NCBI RefSeq assembly: GCF_017355405.1 | Contig: NZ_CP061177.1 | Span: 62,001-126,000 of the forward strand | DNA length: 64,000 nt | Reading direction: 5' to 3' | Source of the DNA: Roseomonas haemaphysalidis | GTDB lineage: Bacteria > Pseudomonadota > Alphaproteobacteria > Acetobacterales > Acetobacteraceae | In this document: piece by piece, positions 49,327 through 59,015 of the stretch | Layout of the letters: each line of letters opens with the position of its first letter | Numbering within the stretch: the stretch's first letter is position 1 | The notes under the pieces: model-generated | Told to the model about the DNA's origin: nothing | What the model saw: the letters and a program-made list of their open reading frames with translations, nothing else | Databases searched by the model: none | Program-made: the position numbers and the translations under genes

Positions 49327-50369
49327 GTTCGAGACCGGGGAGCCCGATCCTGCGCCGCCGCCTCGCCAACTTCCGCGCCAACCGCCGCGGCTGGATCTCG
49401 CTGTGGCTGTTCCTGCTGCTGTTCGTGCTGACGCTGGGGGCCGAGTTCGTCGCCAACGACCGCCCCATCCTGGCGCGCGTGGACGGCCGCTGGTTCGTCC
49501 CCGCCCTGGTGGACTACGCCGAAAGCGACGTCATCCCGGACGGCTTTCCCACCACCGCCATGTGGCGCGACCCCGAGCTGCGCGCGGCCGTGGAGGAACG
49601 CGGCTGGGCCGTGTGGCCCGCCGTGCCCTACCGCTTCGACACCATCATCCGCGACCTCGGCCAGCCCGCGCCCTCGCCCCCCTCCTGGCGCAACCCGCTG
49701 GGCACCGACGACCAGTCGCGCGACGTGCTGGCGCGCATCATCTGGGGCTTCCGCATCTCGGTGCTGTTCGGCTTCGCGCTGACCATCGCCAGCTCCGTCA
49801 TCGGCATCCTGGCGGGCGCGGTGCAGGGCTACTACGGCGGCTGGACCGACCTGTCCTTCCAGCGCTTCATCGAGATCTGGTCGGGCATGCCGCAGTTGTT
49901 CCTGCTGATCATCCTGGCCTCCATCATCGAGCCCGGATTCTGGACGCTGCTGGCCTTCCTGCTGCTGTTTTCCTGGATGCCGCTGACCGGCGTGGTGCGC
50001 GCCGAGTTCCTGCGCGGCCGCAACCTGGACTACGTGCGCGCTGCCCGCGCGCTCGGCGTGTCCGATTCCCGCCTGATGCTGCGCCACATCCTGCCCAACG
50101 CCATGGTCGCCACCCTCACCTTCCTGCCCTTCCTGCTGTCGGGCTCCGTCACCGTGCTGGCGTCGCTCGACTTCCTGGGCTTCGGCCTGCCGCCCGGCTC
50201 CGCCTCGCTCGGCGAGCTGGTGAACCAGGGCAAGAACAACCTGCAGGCGCCGTGGCTGGCGCTCACCGCCTTCGCCGTGCTGGGCGGCGTGCTGGTGCTG
50301 CTGATCTTCATCGGCGAGGCGGTGCGGGATGCCTTCGACCCGCGCAAGCAGCCGGGGGGTGGGCGGTGA
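49323..50369 (+). CDS. yejE: ABC importer permease YejE
   Basis: A 348-residue permease with a first span at about 25-45, a periplasmic stretch ([21 protein letters not shown], typical of YejE), then five more spans and the EAA loop [25 protein letters not shown] 49323 overlaps the yejB stop. A 229-base gap containing a paired palindromic element separates it from the ATPase gene yejF. Confidence 0.95.
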   Translation: MSSRPGSPILRRRLANFRANRRGWISLWLFLLLFVLTLGAEFVANDRPILARVDGRWFVPALVDYAESDVIPDGFPTTAMWRDPELRAAVEERGWAVWPAVPYRFDTIIRDLGQPAPSPPSWRNPLGTDDQSRDVLARIIWGFRISVLFGFALTIASSVIGILAGAVQGYYGGWTDLSFQRFIEIWSGMPQLFLLIILASIIEPGFWTLLAFLLLFSWMPLTGVVRAEFLRGRNLDYVRAARALGVSDSRLMLRHILPNAMVATLTFLPFLLSGSVTVLASLDFLGFGLPPGSASLGELVNQGKNNLQAPWLALTAFAVLGGVLVLLIFIGEAVRDAFDPRKQPGGGR

Positions 50370-50384
50370 TGGCGGGCGTGGCAG

Positions 50385-50568
50385 GAAGGTCGGGGAAGGA
50401 ATTCCCCGAGCCCCTTCTTTTTTCTGATTCCTTTTCGGTCGTTCGGGTGAGGCGGTCGCGCCGTCCGATCAAGGCTTGCCATCCGGGTGCGACGCCGAAA
50501 CGGCCGCTCCCGCACACAAACCAGAAAAAAGAAGGGGTTTCGGGGGAATTCATTCCCCTGACCTTTTC
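50385..50568. repeat. paired palindromic element, family B copy 7, inside yej operon
   Basis: Left arm GGAAGGTCGGGGAAGGAATTCCCCGA, CCCCTTCTTTTTTCTG (50384-50427) and right arm CAGAAAAAAGAAGGGG, GGGGGAATTCATTCCCC, GACCTTTTCC (50522-50568) flank a spacer of about 95 bases with a CCGAAACGGCCG palindrome. It occupies the yejE-yejF gap. Confidence 0.8.
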
Positions 50569-50598
50569 CCCCGCCCCCACCAGGACTGTTCCCGCCTG

Positions 50599-52173
50599 AT
50601 GCTGCTGGACGTTCAGAACCTTTCCGTCGCCTTTCGCGGCCAGACGGTCGTGCGCGACGTGTCCTTCTCCGTCGCGCCGGGGCAGACGGTCGCGCTGGTG
50701 GGCGAATCCGGCTCCGGCAAATCCGTCACAGCACTCTCCTGCCTGAAGCTGCTGGGGCCGGGGGGCGGGAACCCGGCCGGGCGCATCGTGCTGGATGGCG
50801 TGGAGGTGCTGAACGCGCCGGCGGCGGAGTTGCAGCGGCTGCGCGGCGGCGTGGCGGGCATGGTGTTCCAGGAGCCGATGACCTCGCTGAACCCGCTGCA
50901 CAGCATCGGCCGGCAGGTGGCCGAGGCGGTGACGCTGCACCGGCCGCTGCGCGGGGCCGCCTTGCGCGCGCGGGTGATCGCGCTGCTGGAGCGCGCCGGG
51001 CTGCCGGAGCCGGCGAAGCGGCTGGACGCCTTTCCCCACCAGCTTTCGGGCGGGCAGAGGCAGCGGGTGATGATCGCCGCCGCGCTGGCCAACGACCCCA
51101 AGCTGCTGATCGCGGACGAGCCGACCACGGCGCTGGACGTGACCATCCAGGCGCAGATCCTGGAGCTGCTGGACGGGCTGAAGCGCCAGTTGAACATGGC
51201 GATGCTGCTGATCACCCACGACCTCTCGATCGTGCGGCGGCATGCCGACCATGTGGTGGTGATGCGCCACGGCGCGGTGGTGGAACAGGGGCCGGCCGCC
51301 GAGGTGCTGGGCAACCCGCAGCACGACTACACGAAGATGCTGCTGGCCACCGAGCCGCGCGGGCGGCCGGCGCCGGTGGCGCCCGGCGCGCCGGTGCTGC
51401 TGGAGGCGGAGGACATCAAGGTGCACTTCCCCATCCGCCGCGGGCTGCTGCGCCGCCAGGTGGGCGAGGTGCGGGCGGTGGACGGCGTGTCCTTCGCGCT
51501 GCGCGAGGGCGAAACGCTGGGGCTGGTGGGCGAAAGCGGCTCGGGCAAGACGACGCTGGGGCTGAGCGTGCTGCAGTTGGAGCGCGGCGAGGGTTCGGTG
51601 CGCTTCGAGGGGCGGCCGATCCAGGGGCTGAGCCGCGCCGGGCTGCGGCCGCTGCGGGCGCGCATGCAGGTGGTGTTCCAGGACCCCTACGGCTCGCTGT
51701 CGCCGCGCATGAGCGTGGGCGAGATCGTGGCCGAGGGGCTGGCGGTGCACGAGCCGGGCCTGAACCGGGCGCAGCGCGAGGCGCGTGTCAACGCGGTGCT
51801 GCAGGAGGTGGGGCTCGACCCCGCCACGGCGCACCGCTACCCGCATGAATTCAGCGGCGGGCAGCGCCAGCGCGTGGCCATCGCCCGCGCGCTGGTGCTG
51901 GAGCCGCGTCTGCTGGTGCTGGACGAGCCGACCAGCGCGCTGGATGTTTCGGTGCAGGCGCAGGTGGTGGAGCTGCTGCGCGGTTTGCAGGCGCGGCGCC
52001 GCCTGGCCTATCTGTTCATCAGCCATGACCTGCGGGTGGTGCGCGCCATGGCGCACCGGATCATGGTGTTGAAGGGGGGCAAGGTGGTGGAAAGCGGCGA
52101 TGCCGAGGCGGTGCTGCGCGCCCCGCGCGAGGCCTATACCCAGGCGCTGATGCGCGCGGCCTTCGACCTGTGA
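50599..52173 (+). CDS. yejF: ABC importer ATP-binding protein YejF
   Basis: A 524-residue protein with two ABC ATPase domains: Walker A GESGSGKS (about 34-41) and GESGSGKT (about 313-320), signatures LSGGQRQR and FSGGQRQR, Walker B regions [12 protein letters not shown] and [12 protein letters not shown]. It powers the YejBE pore. ATG 50599 begins with the conserved [13 protein letters not shown]. The stop is overlapped by GTG of the next gene. Confidence 0.95.
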   Translation: MLLDVQNLSVAFRGQTVVRDVSFSVAPGQTVALVGESGSGKSVTALSCLKLLGPGGGNPAGRIVLDGVEVLNAPAAELQRLRGGVAGMVFQEPMTSLNPLHSIGRQVAEAVTLHRPLRGAALRARVIALLERAGLPEPAKRLDAFPHQLSGGQRQRVMIAAALANDPKLLIADEPTTALDVTIQAQILELLDGLKRQLNMAMLLITHDLSIVRRHADHVVVMRHGAVVEQGPAAEVLGNPQHDYTKMLLATEPRGRPAPVAPGAPVLLEAEDIKVHFPIRRGLLRRQVGEVRAVDGVSFALREGETLGLVGESGSGKTTLGLSVLQLERGEGSVRFEGRPIQGLSRAGLRPLRARMQVVFQDPYGSLSPRMSVGEIVAEGLAVHEPGLNRAQREARVNAVLQEVGLDPATAHRYPHEFSGGQRQRVAIARALVLEPRLLVLDEPTSALDVSVQAQVVELLRGLQARRRLAYLFISHDLRVVRAMAHRIMVLKGGKVVESGDAEAVLRAPREAYTQALMRAAFDL

Positions 52174-52646
52174 CGGAGCTGGACGCGCTGCGGCGGCTGA
52201 TCGCGGAGGACGCGGTGCAGCTGGGCGTGCATATCCGCAAGATGAACACCCCCGGCTCCCCGGTGTATCGCCAGGGCGAGAATGTGTGGCCGCTCAGCGC
52301 CCTGCTGGTGGCCAGCCTGCTAGGCATCTGGCTGATCCACTTCTACGTGGGCGCGGCCATCCTGCTGGTCGGCACGGTGGCCTGGGCCATGAAGGTGCAG
52401 CCGCGCATCAAGGCCGGGGTGTTCGAGCGCAGCGCCGCGCTGGCCCTGGAGAACGAGGCCAACTTCGACGCGCTCTGGGCCAAGGACGCGCTGACGCTCT
52501 ACGCCAAGTTTCCCGACGGCACGGAACGCGCCGCCGCCCGCAAGCACGACTGGCGCGCCTTTGTGCGCGAGTTCCCGGGCAGCGGGTTTCCGGAAAGCGG
52601 CAGCCCCGTCTCGCCCGGTGCCGGCGTCAGCAAGGCGGAGACCTGA
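52170..52646 (+). CDS. small membrane protein downstream of yejF
   Basis: A 158-residue protein with one or two spans at about residues 40-75 and a long hydrophilic C-terminal tail. The GTG start overlaps the yejF stop. I do not recognise a family. Its coupling to the yej genes suggests co-expression but not a known transporter role. Confidence 0.65.
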   Translation: MTELDALRRLIAEDAVQLGVHIRKMNTPGSPVYRQGENVWPLSALLVASLLGIWLIHFYVGAAILLVGTVAWAMKVQPRIKAGVFERSAALALENEANFDALWAKDALTLYAKFPDGTERAAARKHDWRAFVREFPGSGFPESGSPVSPGAGVSKAET

Positions 52647-52655
52647 GGCAGCGAA

Positions 52656-52800
52656 AAGGTCAGGGGAACGGATTTCCCCTGAATCCCTTGTTTCGCTGTT
52701 CTCTTTGCCGTCGCCGCCGAACTCACGGCCACCGCCTTCCGGTGTGTTTGCGGACAGCAGAACAGGAAAAAAGGCCCAGGGAATTCTTTCCCCGACCTGC
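52656..52800. repeat. paired palindromic element, family B copy 8
   Basis: Left arm AAGGTCAGGGGAACGGATTTCCCCTGA, TCCCTTGTTTCGCTG (52656-52698); right arm CAGGAAAAAAGGCCCAGGGAATTCTTTCCCCGACC (52763-52798). It lies between two convergent genes, spacer about 65 bases. Confidence 0.7.
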
Positions 52801-52801
52801 C

Positions 52802-53686
52802 CTACGCCCCCACCGTCACGCGCCAGGTGAATTCGCGGCTTTCCCCCGCCCGCAGCAGCAGCAGGCCCGGCTTGTCGGCGAAGTCTCCGTCCCAGTCCAC
52901 CGGGCTCGCCATGCCGAACCAGGGCTCGATGCACAGAAACGGCGCGCCGCCGGGCGGCGACCAGACGCCGAGGTCCTTGTAGCCGTCCCAGGACACGGTC
53001 AGCACGCGGGCGGGCACGCCGTCCTCGCCGGGTGCCACGAAGCGGACGCTGCGGCTGCTGACATCGGGCATGACCAGCGCGTGCTCGGCGAACAGCGCGG
53101 GGGACAGCGGCAGCACCCGGCCATCGAAGGGCAGCGGGCCGGGGGCGGCCATCAGCCCGTCCCGCACCGCCAGCGCCGGGCCGGATTCGGCGGCGGCGAA
53201 TTCCAGCAGGTGGGCTTCCTGCGCCACCCCGGCGGCCAGCGGCCAGCGAAAGGCGGGGTGGGCGCCGACGGCGCAGGGCAGCACGGCCCCGCCCGGGTTG
53301 CCGACGCGGGTGGTGACAGACAGCGTCGCGTCCTGCACGGAAAAGATCTGCTCCAGCACGAAGGGAAACGGGAACAGGGCGCGCGTCGCCTCGCTGTCGC
53401 GCAGGCGCAGCGCGGCGCGGGTGGCGGTCCGCTCGGTCCATTCAAAGCGGCTGTCGCGCGCGAAGCCGTGCTGGGTCAGGCGGTGCGTTTGCCCGGCGTG
53501 GCGCAGCGTGTCGTTGGCCAGGCGGCCGACGATGGGAAACAGCACGGGGGCGTGGCGCGGCCATTCCGGGCCGGCCTGCCACAGCAATTCCTCGCCATCG
53601 GCGTCGCGGAGGCTGTTCAGCTCGGCCCCCTGCGCGGCGATGCTGGCGCTGACGCCGGCCGTGTGGATGCGGTGCTGCTCGTCCAT
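52802..53686 (-). CDS. aldose 1-epimerase family protein
   Basis: A 294-residue galactose-mutarotase-like beta-sandwich protein of the LacX/YeaD-like group. Key blocks are ELNSLRDADGEELLWQ, APVLFPIVGRLAND, QHGFARDSRFEW (His), GAHPAFRWPL (His) and the C-terminal PFLCIEPWFGMAS with the catalytic Glu. It interconverts alpha and beta sugars, possibly sugar phosphates. ATG 53686 is used; a longer frame exists. Confidence 0.87.
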   Translation of the reverse strand: MDEQHRIHTAGVSASIAAQGAELNSLRDADGEELLWQAGPEWPRHAPVLFPIVGRLANDTLRHAGQTHRLTQHGFARDSRFEWTERTATRAALRLRDSEATRALFPFPFVLEQIFSVQDATLSVTTRVGNPGGAVLPCAVGAHPAFRWPLAAGVAQEAHLLEFAAAESGPALAVRDGLMAAPGPLPFDGRVLPLSPALFAEHALVMPDVSSRSVRFVAPGEDGVPARVLTVSWDGYKDLGVWSPPGGAPFLCIEPWFGMASPVDWDGDFADKPGLLLLRAGESREFTWRVTVGA

Positions 53687-53789
53687 CGCGTGGGCCTCCG
53701 GTGTTTCGCCCGGTTGTGCCCGACGCCCGGCCTTGCGGCAACGCGAAGCCGGCGCTTTCCTGCCGCCCGCCCTTTGTTGAGTTGCCCCG

Positions 53790-54533
53790 ATGACCGACCC
53801 CCTGGTGGTTCTGCTCGAACGCGCGTCCCACACCGCCGTGCCGGCGCCGCGCACGGCCTTTGACGGCCCGTTCCTGCAGCGCGCGTTTCTGGGCGGCACC
53901 GGCCGCGCCAATGCCGCGAGCTCGCTGAGCGCGGCGCCCGACCCGGAGCTGGACGCGCGGCTGGCGCGGATCGCGGCGCGTTACCGGCGTCTGGGCCTGC
54001 CGGCGCGCTTCCGCTCCACGCCGCTGGACCCGCCGGGCATGGCCGAGGCACTGCTGGCGCGCGGCTTCGCGCCGGACGGCGAATCGCTGGTGATGCAGGG
54101 GCCGATCCGCGACGCCGCGCCCGACCCGGAGGTGGCCGCATTGCCGGCGCCGGACGAGGACTGGCTGTCCGTGCTTGGCACCGTGGACTACCAGACGCCG
54201 GCGCGGCGGCAGGAAAAGGAGCAGGCCGCGGCGATGATGGCGGTGCCGGCGGCCTGGCTGCTGCTGCGGCTGGACGGACGGCCGGCGGCCACCGCGCAGG
54301 TGGTGGCGGATGGTGCGCTGGCGGGGTTGTTCGACGTGGCGGTGCATCCCGCGTTCCGGCGCCAGGGGCTGGCGCGGCGGATGCTGCGGGCGGGGCTGGA
54401 CTGGGCGGCGCGGCAGGGGGCGGAGCGCGCCTGGCTGCAGGTGTCCGCCGGCAATGCGCCGGCGGTGGCCTTGTATGAAGGAATGGGGCTGCGGGAAGCG
54501 TACCGGTACCGGTATTACCTGCCGCACGGCTAG
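53790..54533 (+). CDS. GNAT family N-acetyltransferase
   Basis: A 247-residue protein with the GNAT domain in the C-terminal half: LFDVAVHPAFRRQGLARRMLRA (acetyl-CoA pyrophosphate loop) and APAVALYEGMGLREAYRYRYYLP. The N-terminal 110 residues resemble the variable domain seen in two-domain GNATs. It may acetylate a small molecule; substrate unknown. It is divergent from the aldose epimerase and convergent with FkbM. Confidence 0.88.
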   Translation: MTDPLVVLLERASHTAVPAPRTAFDGPFLQRAFLGGTGRANAASSLSAAPDPELDARLARIAARYRRLGLPARFRSTPLDPPGMAEALLARGFAPDGESLVMQGPIRDAAPDPEVAALPAPDEDWLSVLGTVDYQTPARRQEKEQAAAMMAVPAAWLLLRLDGRPAATAQVVADGALAGLFDVAVHPAFRRQGLARRMLRAGLDWAARQGAERAWLQVSAGNAPAVALYEGMGLREAYRYRYYLPHG

Positions 54534-54535
54534 CA

Positions 54536-54560
54536 GGCGGGGGGGGGCGTGGCCCCCCCG
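54536..54560. terminator. G-run hairpin between convergent genes
   Basis: GGGGGGGGC with GCCCCCCC around a GTG loop lies between the GNAT and FkbM stop codons. It is likely to terminate from both sides. Confidence 0.45.
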
Positions 54561-54563
54561 TGC

Positions 54564-55499
54564 TCAGACCGGTGCTTCGCGTGCCACCAGGATGTTCATC
54601 AGCCCGTCCGTCTGGCTGGCCAGATTGTCCCAGCTGATGGGCGTCAGCTTGCTTTGCCCGTCGATCAGCCATGCGGACAGGCCGAGGCCCTGGAGCTGCG
54701 ACACCACCTCCGGCGCGCCGACGCCGGCGCTGGCCATCATGCGCGGGGCGAATTCCAGCATCATGCGGACATTGGGCGAGCGGGCCAGCAGCTTGCTCAT
54801 GCCGCGCAGCGCTTTGCCCTCGTAGCCTTCCACGTCCATCTTGATGACGTCGATCGTGAAGGACGGGTCCGGGAACATCTGGTCCAGCACGGCCATCTTG
54901 ACGCTCACCGTCTCGGCCTTGCCCTGCCCGGCGCCGCTGCGGATGTTGCCGCCGCCGGACATGTCGGGGTTGAAGGTCAGCATGGCCTCGCCCGGCGTGT
55001 CGCCCACCGCGACCTGATGCAGCTTCGCCCAGGTATAGCCGTTGGTGCGCAGCGACGCGGTGGCCAGCCCGGCCAGGTGCGGGTTCGGCTCGAAGGCCTC
55101 GACCCGTCCGGTGGGGCCGGTCAGGCGGGCGGCGTGCAGGGCGTAGAAGGCGTGGTTGGCGCCCACGTCGAACACCGTGTGGCCGGGCTTCACCAATTGC
55201 TCGAAGACCTTCAGGTAGTTGCTTTCCCACCGCCCGAAGGTGAGCAGGTGGACGCCGATGTCGCGGCTGCGGGTGTCCACATAAACGCGCTGGCCGGTTT
55301 CCAGAAAGGTCAGGGCGGTGTTGTCGCCCAGATAGATCGACTGCGCGTGCAGCATGCGATTGGTGCGGCTGGCGAAAAAGGAGGTGATCTCTTCCAGGCG
55401 CTTGCTGATCTGGTCGAGCTTGGCGCCGAGCCGCTGCTCGACCAAGTCGATCCTGCTTTCCAACGCGCTGATTCGGGCCGCCGGATCCTGATCGGTCAT
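54564..55499 (-). CDS. FkbM family methyltransferase
   Basis: A 311-residue protein. Residues about 8-45 form a predicted coiled coil (ALESRIDLVEQRLGAKLDQI). The rest is an FkbM-type SAM-dependent methyltransferase with GHTVFDVGANHAFYALHAARL (SAM loop), VEAFEPNP, and VIKMDVEGYEGKALRGM. Such enzymes methylate sugars or polyketides. It is divergent from a pyruvyl-transferase-like gene, suggesting a role in modifying surface polysaccharide. Confidence 0.85.
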   Translation of the reverse strand: MTDQDPAARISALESRIDLVEQRLGAKLDQISKRLEEITSFFASRTNRMLHAQSIYLGDNTALTFLETGQRVYVDTRSRDIGVHLLTFGRWESNYLKVFEQLVKPGHTVFDVGANHAFYALHAARLTGPTGRVEAFEPNPHLAGLATASLRTNGYTWAKLHQVAVGDTPGEAMLTFNPDMSGGGNIRSGAGQGKAETVSVKMAVLDQMFPDPSFTIDVIKMDVEGYEGKALRGMSKLLARSPNVRMMLEFAPRMMASAGVGAPEVVSQLQGLGLSAWLIDGQSKLTPISWDNLASQTDGLMNILVAREAPV

Positions 55500-55693
55500 C
55501 GCGATTTCCTTGTGGTAATCACGTTCTAGCGAGGGCGGATTTTTTCCGCAACGGTGCGCAGGACCGGAGGATGCCGCAGGGCGGCAAGAACAAATCGTTC
55601 CATGGTCATAACTTGCTGCACCGGCGGGCAGGCTGGCGGGCCGAAGATTCTCGACAAGTGTTGCATCGGCTGCACTTCTGTTTGCAGTGCGAA

Positions 55694-55705
55694 CAGGATA
55701 TCCTG
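55694..55705. promoter_or_regulatory. 12-base perfect palindrome in the divergent FkbM / PPT region
   Basis: CAGGATATCCTG is a perfect palindrome, adjacent to a CTGTT...AACAG inverted repeat (55678-55696), 54 bases before the start of the rightward gene. It could be an operator. The rest of the 259-base gap shows no gene. Confidence 0.3.
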
Positions 55706-55758
55706 AAAACGATCATGTGAGCAGCACTACAAACATCTTGACACGTGGAGTTCGGTTG

Positions 55759-57348
55759 ATGCCGGCGTTGAAGGTCACCTATCTCACTCTCCCGCATCAA
55801 AGCGAGAACATGCTGCTCAATGTGGGCGACCGGGTGATCTACATGGGCGTGCGCAACATCATGCGCTGCGCCCTGGGGCCGCACGAGGAAACCGTGCGCT
55901 TCATGACCGACAAGGAGCCGTTCCCGGACGACACGGACATCCTGGTGGTGTGCGGCACGCCGCAGATCTTCGAAGGGCGGCAGATCACCCGCAACATGGA
56001 GCGTATCCTGGAGGCGGCATCCAGCAACGCGCCCGTCAAGATCAACATCGGTGCCGGATCGTTCTACTTCGACGCCTTTGACGGCGACCGCCACCAACTG
56101 GATGCCGAGTTCGCCAAGCGCGTCAGCCACACCGCCACGGGCAAGGCCTACGCGCAATATGCCGGCTTCGACCTCTGCACCTGCCGCGACTTCGGCGCCG
56201 CCGCCGCGCTGCGCGGTGCCGGGGTGGATGTCGTGCCCCTGCCCTGCCCCGGCTTCTTTTCCGCGATCTTCCAGTCCCGCCCGCTGTTCCGCCGCACCGA
56301 GCAGGTGGTGTCCGTGCTGAACGGCACGGCGAGCTTCTGGAACCGGGTGGATGGCGACGCGCATGACTTCTTCCGCCGGCTGCACGACAGCGACCCGACC
56401 CGCATCTTCCTGGCGCATGACGAACAGGATTGCACGATGCTGGCCGACCTCGGCATCCCCTACGTCACCTTCGACGACGCGGATGCGCTGATCAGCTTTC
56501 TGGCCGCCTCGGAGCGGCTGCTGTCGCTGCGCGTGCACGGTGCCCTGCCGGCCTGGACGCTGGGGCTCGACGTCACGTTGCTCGGGATCGACCGCCGCGC
56601 CCTGCTTGGCGACGACTTCGAGGCGCAGTTCCGCGTGATCGCCCTGCGCACGGAAGCAGATTTCCGCCGCGCCGGTTCGCTGCCCACCCTGGCCGGCCCG
56701 CAGCAGGGCGACGCGGCGCGCCGGCAATGGCTGCGGCACCACCTGGGGCTTTACGTGGAGAACATCCGCCGGGTGGTGTCGGACAAGCTGGGCCGGCCGC
56801 TGCCGGACGGCGTGCCGCTGCATGCCGGCGGCGAGCCGGAGCCGCATGTGCCGGCGATCACCGTGCCGGCCGGGCGGTATTTCAGCGAGTTCTTCTACAG
56901 CGACCGCAGCAGCTTCCCGATCCGCATGGACAAGCTGATCAGCGGGCACCGGCATGAGGTGGTCGGCGGCACCCTGGTGGTGACGCAGACGACCGGCATG
57001 AACACGCTGGCCTTCGGCCCCTATATCCTGGTGCCCAAGGGCAGCTGGCTGCTGACCGCCAAGTTGCGGCTGGAAGCTGCGCCCGGGCAGGACGCGGCCG
57101 GGCTGGAAGGCTCCAGGCTGGTGGTCCAGGTGCTGAAGGGGGTGCCGGGGCGCGTTCTGGCGCGCGAAACCCTGGACCTGCAGGGCCCCGGGCTGCTCCA
57201 GTCCCAGACGGTGGCCATGCGCTTCGAGAACGAAAGCGACACCGGCGTGCTGGAAACCGTGTTCAGCAGCGCCAAGCCGCTGCCGGAAGGCACGCGGCTC
57301 ATCATCGAGCAGCTGCAGCTCACGGTGCAGCTGACCGTGCCAGCCTGA
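55759..57348 (+). CDS. polysaccharide pyruvyl transferase-like protein
   Basis: A 529-residue protein. The N-terminal 330 residues have features of the polysaccharide pyruvyl transferase family: an NVGDRVIYMGVRNIM block (21-35) like the family's N-x-GD start, and LLSLRVHGALPAWTLGLDVTLLG near residue 260, the RxHG signature. From about 370 to 529 a beta-rich domain follows that resembles a carbohydrate-binding jelly roll. The family transfers pyruvate from PEP to sugar hydroxyls. ATG 55759 is selected. The C-terminal domain is unusual for this family. Confidence 0.7.
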   Translation: MPALKVTYLTLPHQSENMLLNVGDRVIYMGVRNIMRCALGPHEETVRFMTDKEPFPDDTDILVVCGTPQIFEGRQITRNMERILEAASSNAPVKINIGAGSFYFDAFDGDRHQLDAEFAKRVSHTATGKAYAQYAGFDLCTCRDFGAAAALRGAGVDVVPLPCPGFFSAIFQSRPLFRRTEQVVSVLNGTASFWNRVDGDAHDFFRRLHDSDPTRIFLAHDEQDCTMLADLGIPYVTFDDADALISFLAASERLLSLRVHGALPAWTLGLDVTLLGIDRRALLGDDFEAQFRVIALRTEADFRRAGSLPTLAGPQQGDAARRQWLRHHLGLYVENIRRVVSDKLGRPLPDGVPLHAGGEPEPHVPAITVPAGRYFSEFFYSDRSSFPIRMDKLISGHRHEVVGGTLVVTQTTGMNTLAFGPYILVPKGSWLLTAKLRLEAAPGQDAAGLEGSRLVVQVLKGVPGRVLARETLDLQGPGLLQSQTVAMRFENESDTGVLETVFSSAKPLPEGTRLIIEQLQLTVQLTVPA

Positions 57349-57367
57349 GGCCGGCACGGCGCAGGCC

Positions 57368-58342
57368 TCAGGGAATGAACACCGAGCTGCCGGTGGTGCG
57401 GCGGCCTTCCAGCGCGCGGTGCGCCTCGGCCGCGTCCTTCAGCGCGAAGGTCTGGTTGATGCGGATCTGCACGGCGCCGGACTGCACGGCGGCGAACAGG
57501 TCGGCCGCCGTGGCTTCCAGGTCCTCCGTGCGCGCAGTGTAGGTGGCCAGCGTCGGGCGCGTCAGGAACAGCGAGCCCTTGGCGGCCAGGATGCCGATGT
57601 CCACCGGCGGCACGGGGCCGGACGCGTTGCCGTAGGACACCATGGTGCCGAAGGGCGCCAGGCAGTCCAGCGAATCCATGAAGGTGTCGCGGCCGACGCT
57701 GTCATAGACCACCGGCAGCATGGCCCCGCCCGTGATCTCCTTGACCCGGGCGGGGATGTTGTCGCGCCCGGCGATCAGCACGTGCTCGGCGCCGTTTTCC
57801 TGCGCGAGCTGCGCCTTTTCCTCCGTGGACACGGTGCCGATCACGGTGCAGCCCAGGGCGCGCGCCCACTGGCACAGGATCAGCCCCACGCCGCCGGCCG
57901 CCGCGTGCACCAGGATGGTCTGCCCCGCCTGCACGGGAAAGGTGCGGCGCAGCAGGTACTGCGCGGTCATGCCCTGCAGCATCATGGCCGCGCCCGTCTC
58001 GAAGCCGATGGCCTCGGGCAGCTTGACCAGGCGGTCGGCCTTGACGGTGCGCGCCTCGGCATAGGCGCCAAGGCCCATGGCATAGGCCACGCGGTCACCC
58101 GGCTGCAGGCCGGTCACGTCGCTGCCCACGGCTTCCACCACGCCGGCGCCTTCCATGCCCAGCGTCACCGGCAGCTGCGGCACCTTGTACAGGCCGGTGC
58201 GGAAATACACGTCGATGTAGTTCAGCCCCACCGCCTTGTGGCGCACCAGCACCTCGTCCGGCTTGGGGGTGGGCAGCGGCACCTCTTCCCACACCATGGC
58301 CTCGGGGCCGCCATGGGCATGGATGCGGATCGCATGGTTCAT
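57368..58342 (-). CDS. quinone oxidoreductase (zinc-free MDR family)
   Basis: A 324-residue medium-chain reductase of the QorA class. It has a GroES-like N-terminal domain with VGLNYIDVYFRTGLY and GMEGAGVVEAVG, and an NADPH-binding Rossmann fold with AAAGGVGLILCQWA. No zinc-ligand cysteines are seen. It reduces quinones by one electron with NADPH. It overlaps the ogt gene by ATGA. Confidence 0.92.
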   Translation of the reverse strand: MNHAIRIHAHGGPEAMVWEEVPLPTPKPDEVLVRHKAVGLNYIDVYFRTGLYKVPQLPVTLGMEGAGVVEAVGSDVTGLQPGDRVAYAMGLGAYAEARTVKADRLVKLPEAIGFETGAAMMLQGMTAQYLLRRTFPVQAGQTILVHAAAGGVGLILCQWARALGCTVIGTVSTEEKAQLAQENGAEHVLIAGRDNIPARVKEITGGAMLPVVYDSVGRDTFMDSLDCLAPFGTMVSYGNASGPVPPVDIGILAAKGSLFLTRPTLATYTARTEDLEATAADLFAAVQSGAVQIRINQTFALKDAAEAHRALEGRRTTGSSVFIP

Positions 58343-58809
58343 GGGAAGGATCCTTGGGCGCGCATGAAGCGCCGTTCGAGGTCGAGCAGGAAGCGCTTGG
58401 TGGCCGGCCCTTCGCCACCGGAATAGCCACCGAGCGTGCCGCCCGCCCCCACCACGCGATGGCAGGGGATGATGATGGGAATCGGGTTGGCGCCGTTGGC
58501 GCCCCCCACCGCCCGCGCGGCGGTGCCAAGCTCGCGCGCCAAGTCGCCGTAGCCGCGCGTCTCGCCCGGCGGGATGGCCCGCAAGGCCGCCCAGACCCGC
58601 TGCCGGAAGGCCGAGCCGAAGGGCGCCAGCGGCAGGTCGAAGGTCGCGCGGCGGGCGTCGAAGTAGTCCTGCAGCTGGTCGGCCGCCTCGCGCAGCGCGG
58701 GCGTTTCCTGCTGGTCGCGGCCACGGCCCCAGTCCAGCGCGACGATGGCGCCGTCCTCTTCCGACACCGTGAGCGGACCGAGGGGCGAGAGAAGGGAAAG
58801 CTGCGGCAT
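58339..58809 (-). CDS. ogt: methylated-DNA--protein-cysteine methyltransferase
   Basis: A 156-residue suicide repair protein that removes alkyl groups from O6 of guanine. The active-site Cys116 lies in IIPCHRVV, preceded by the helix-turn-helix FRQRVWAALRAIPPGETRGYGDLA and the asparagine hinge NPIP. ATG 58809 is used, which drops a long unsupported N-terminal extension. It is an Ogt rather than Ada, since it has no regulatory domain. Confidence 0.93.
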   Translation of the reverse strand: MPQLSLLSPLGPLTVSEEDGAIVALDWGRGRDQQETPALREAADQLQDYFDARRATFDLPLAPFGSAFRQRVWAALRAIPPGETRGYGDLARELGTAARAVGGANGANPIPIIIPCHRVVGAGGTLGGYSGGEGPATKRFLLDLERRFMRAQGSFP

Positions 58810-59015
58810 GTCGTGCGATGGGTTCCAGGGACGGGATTCGACACGCCGGGCAGGCGGCGTCAAGCATCGATGCTGCGGCGGGGGCGCGGGCGGCCCCGCG
58901 CCGGCCCGGAACCGGGGCGCCATCCGTTCCCCCCCGGTCCCTGCTGGCCGGTCCCTGCTGGCCGGTGCTTGGCGTGGCGGGGCGGGTGCCGGCGGCACCC
59001 GCCCCGCCGGCGCCG

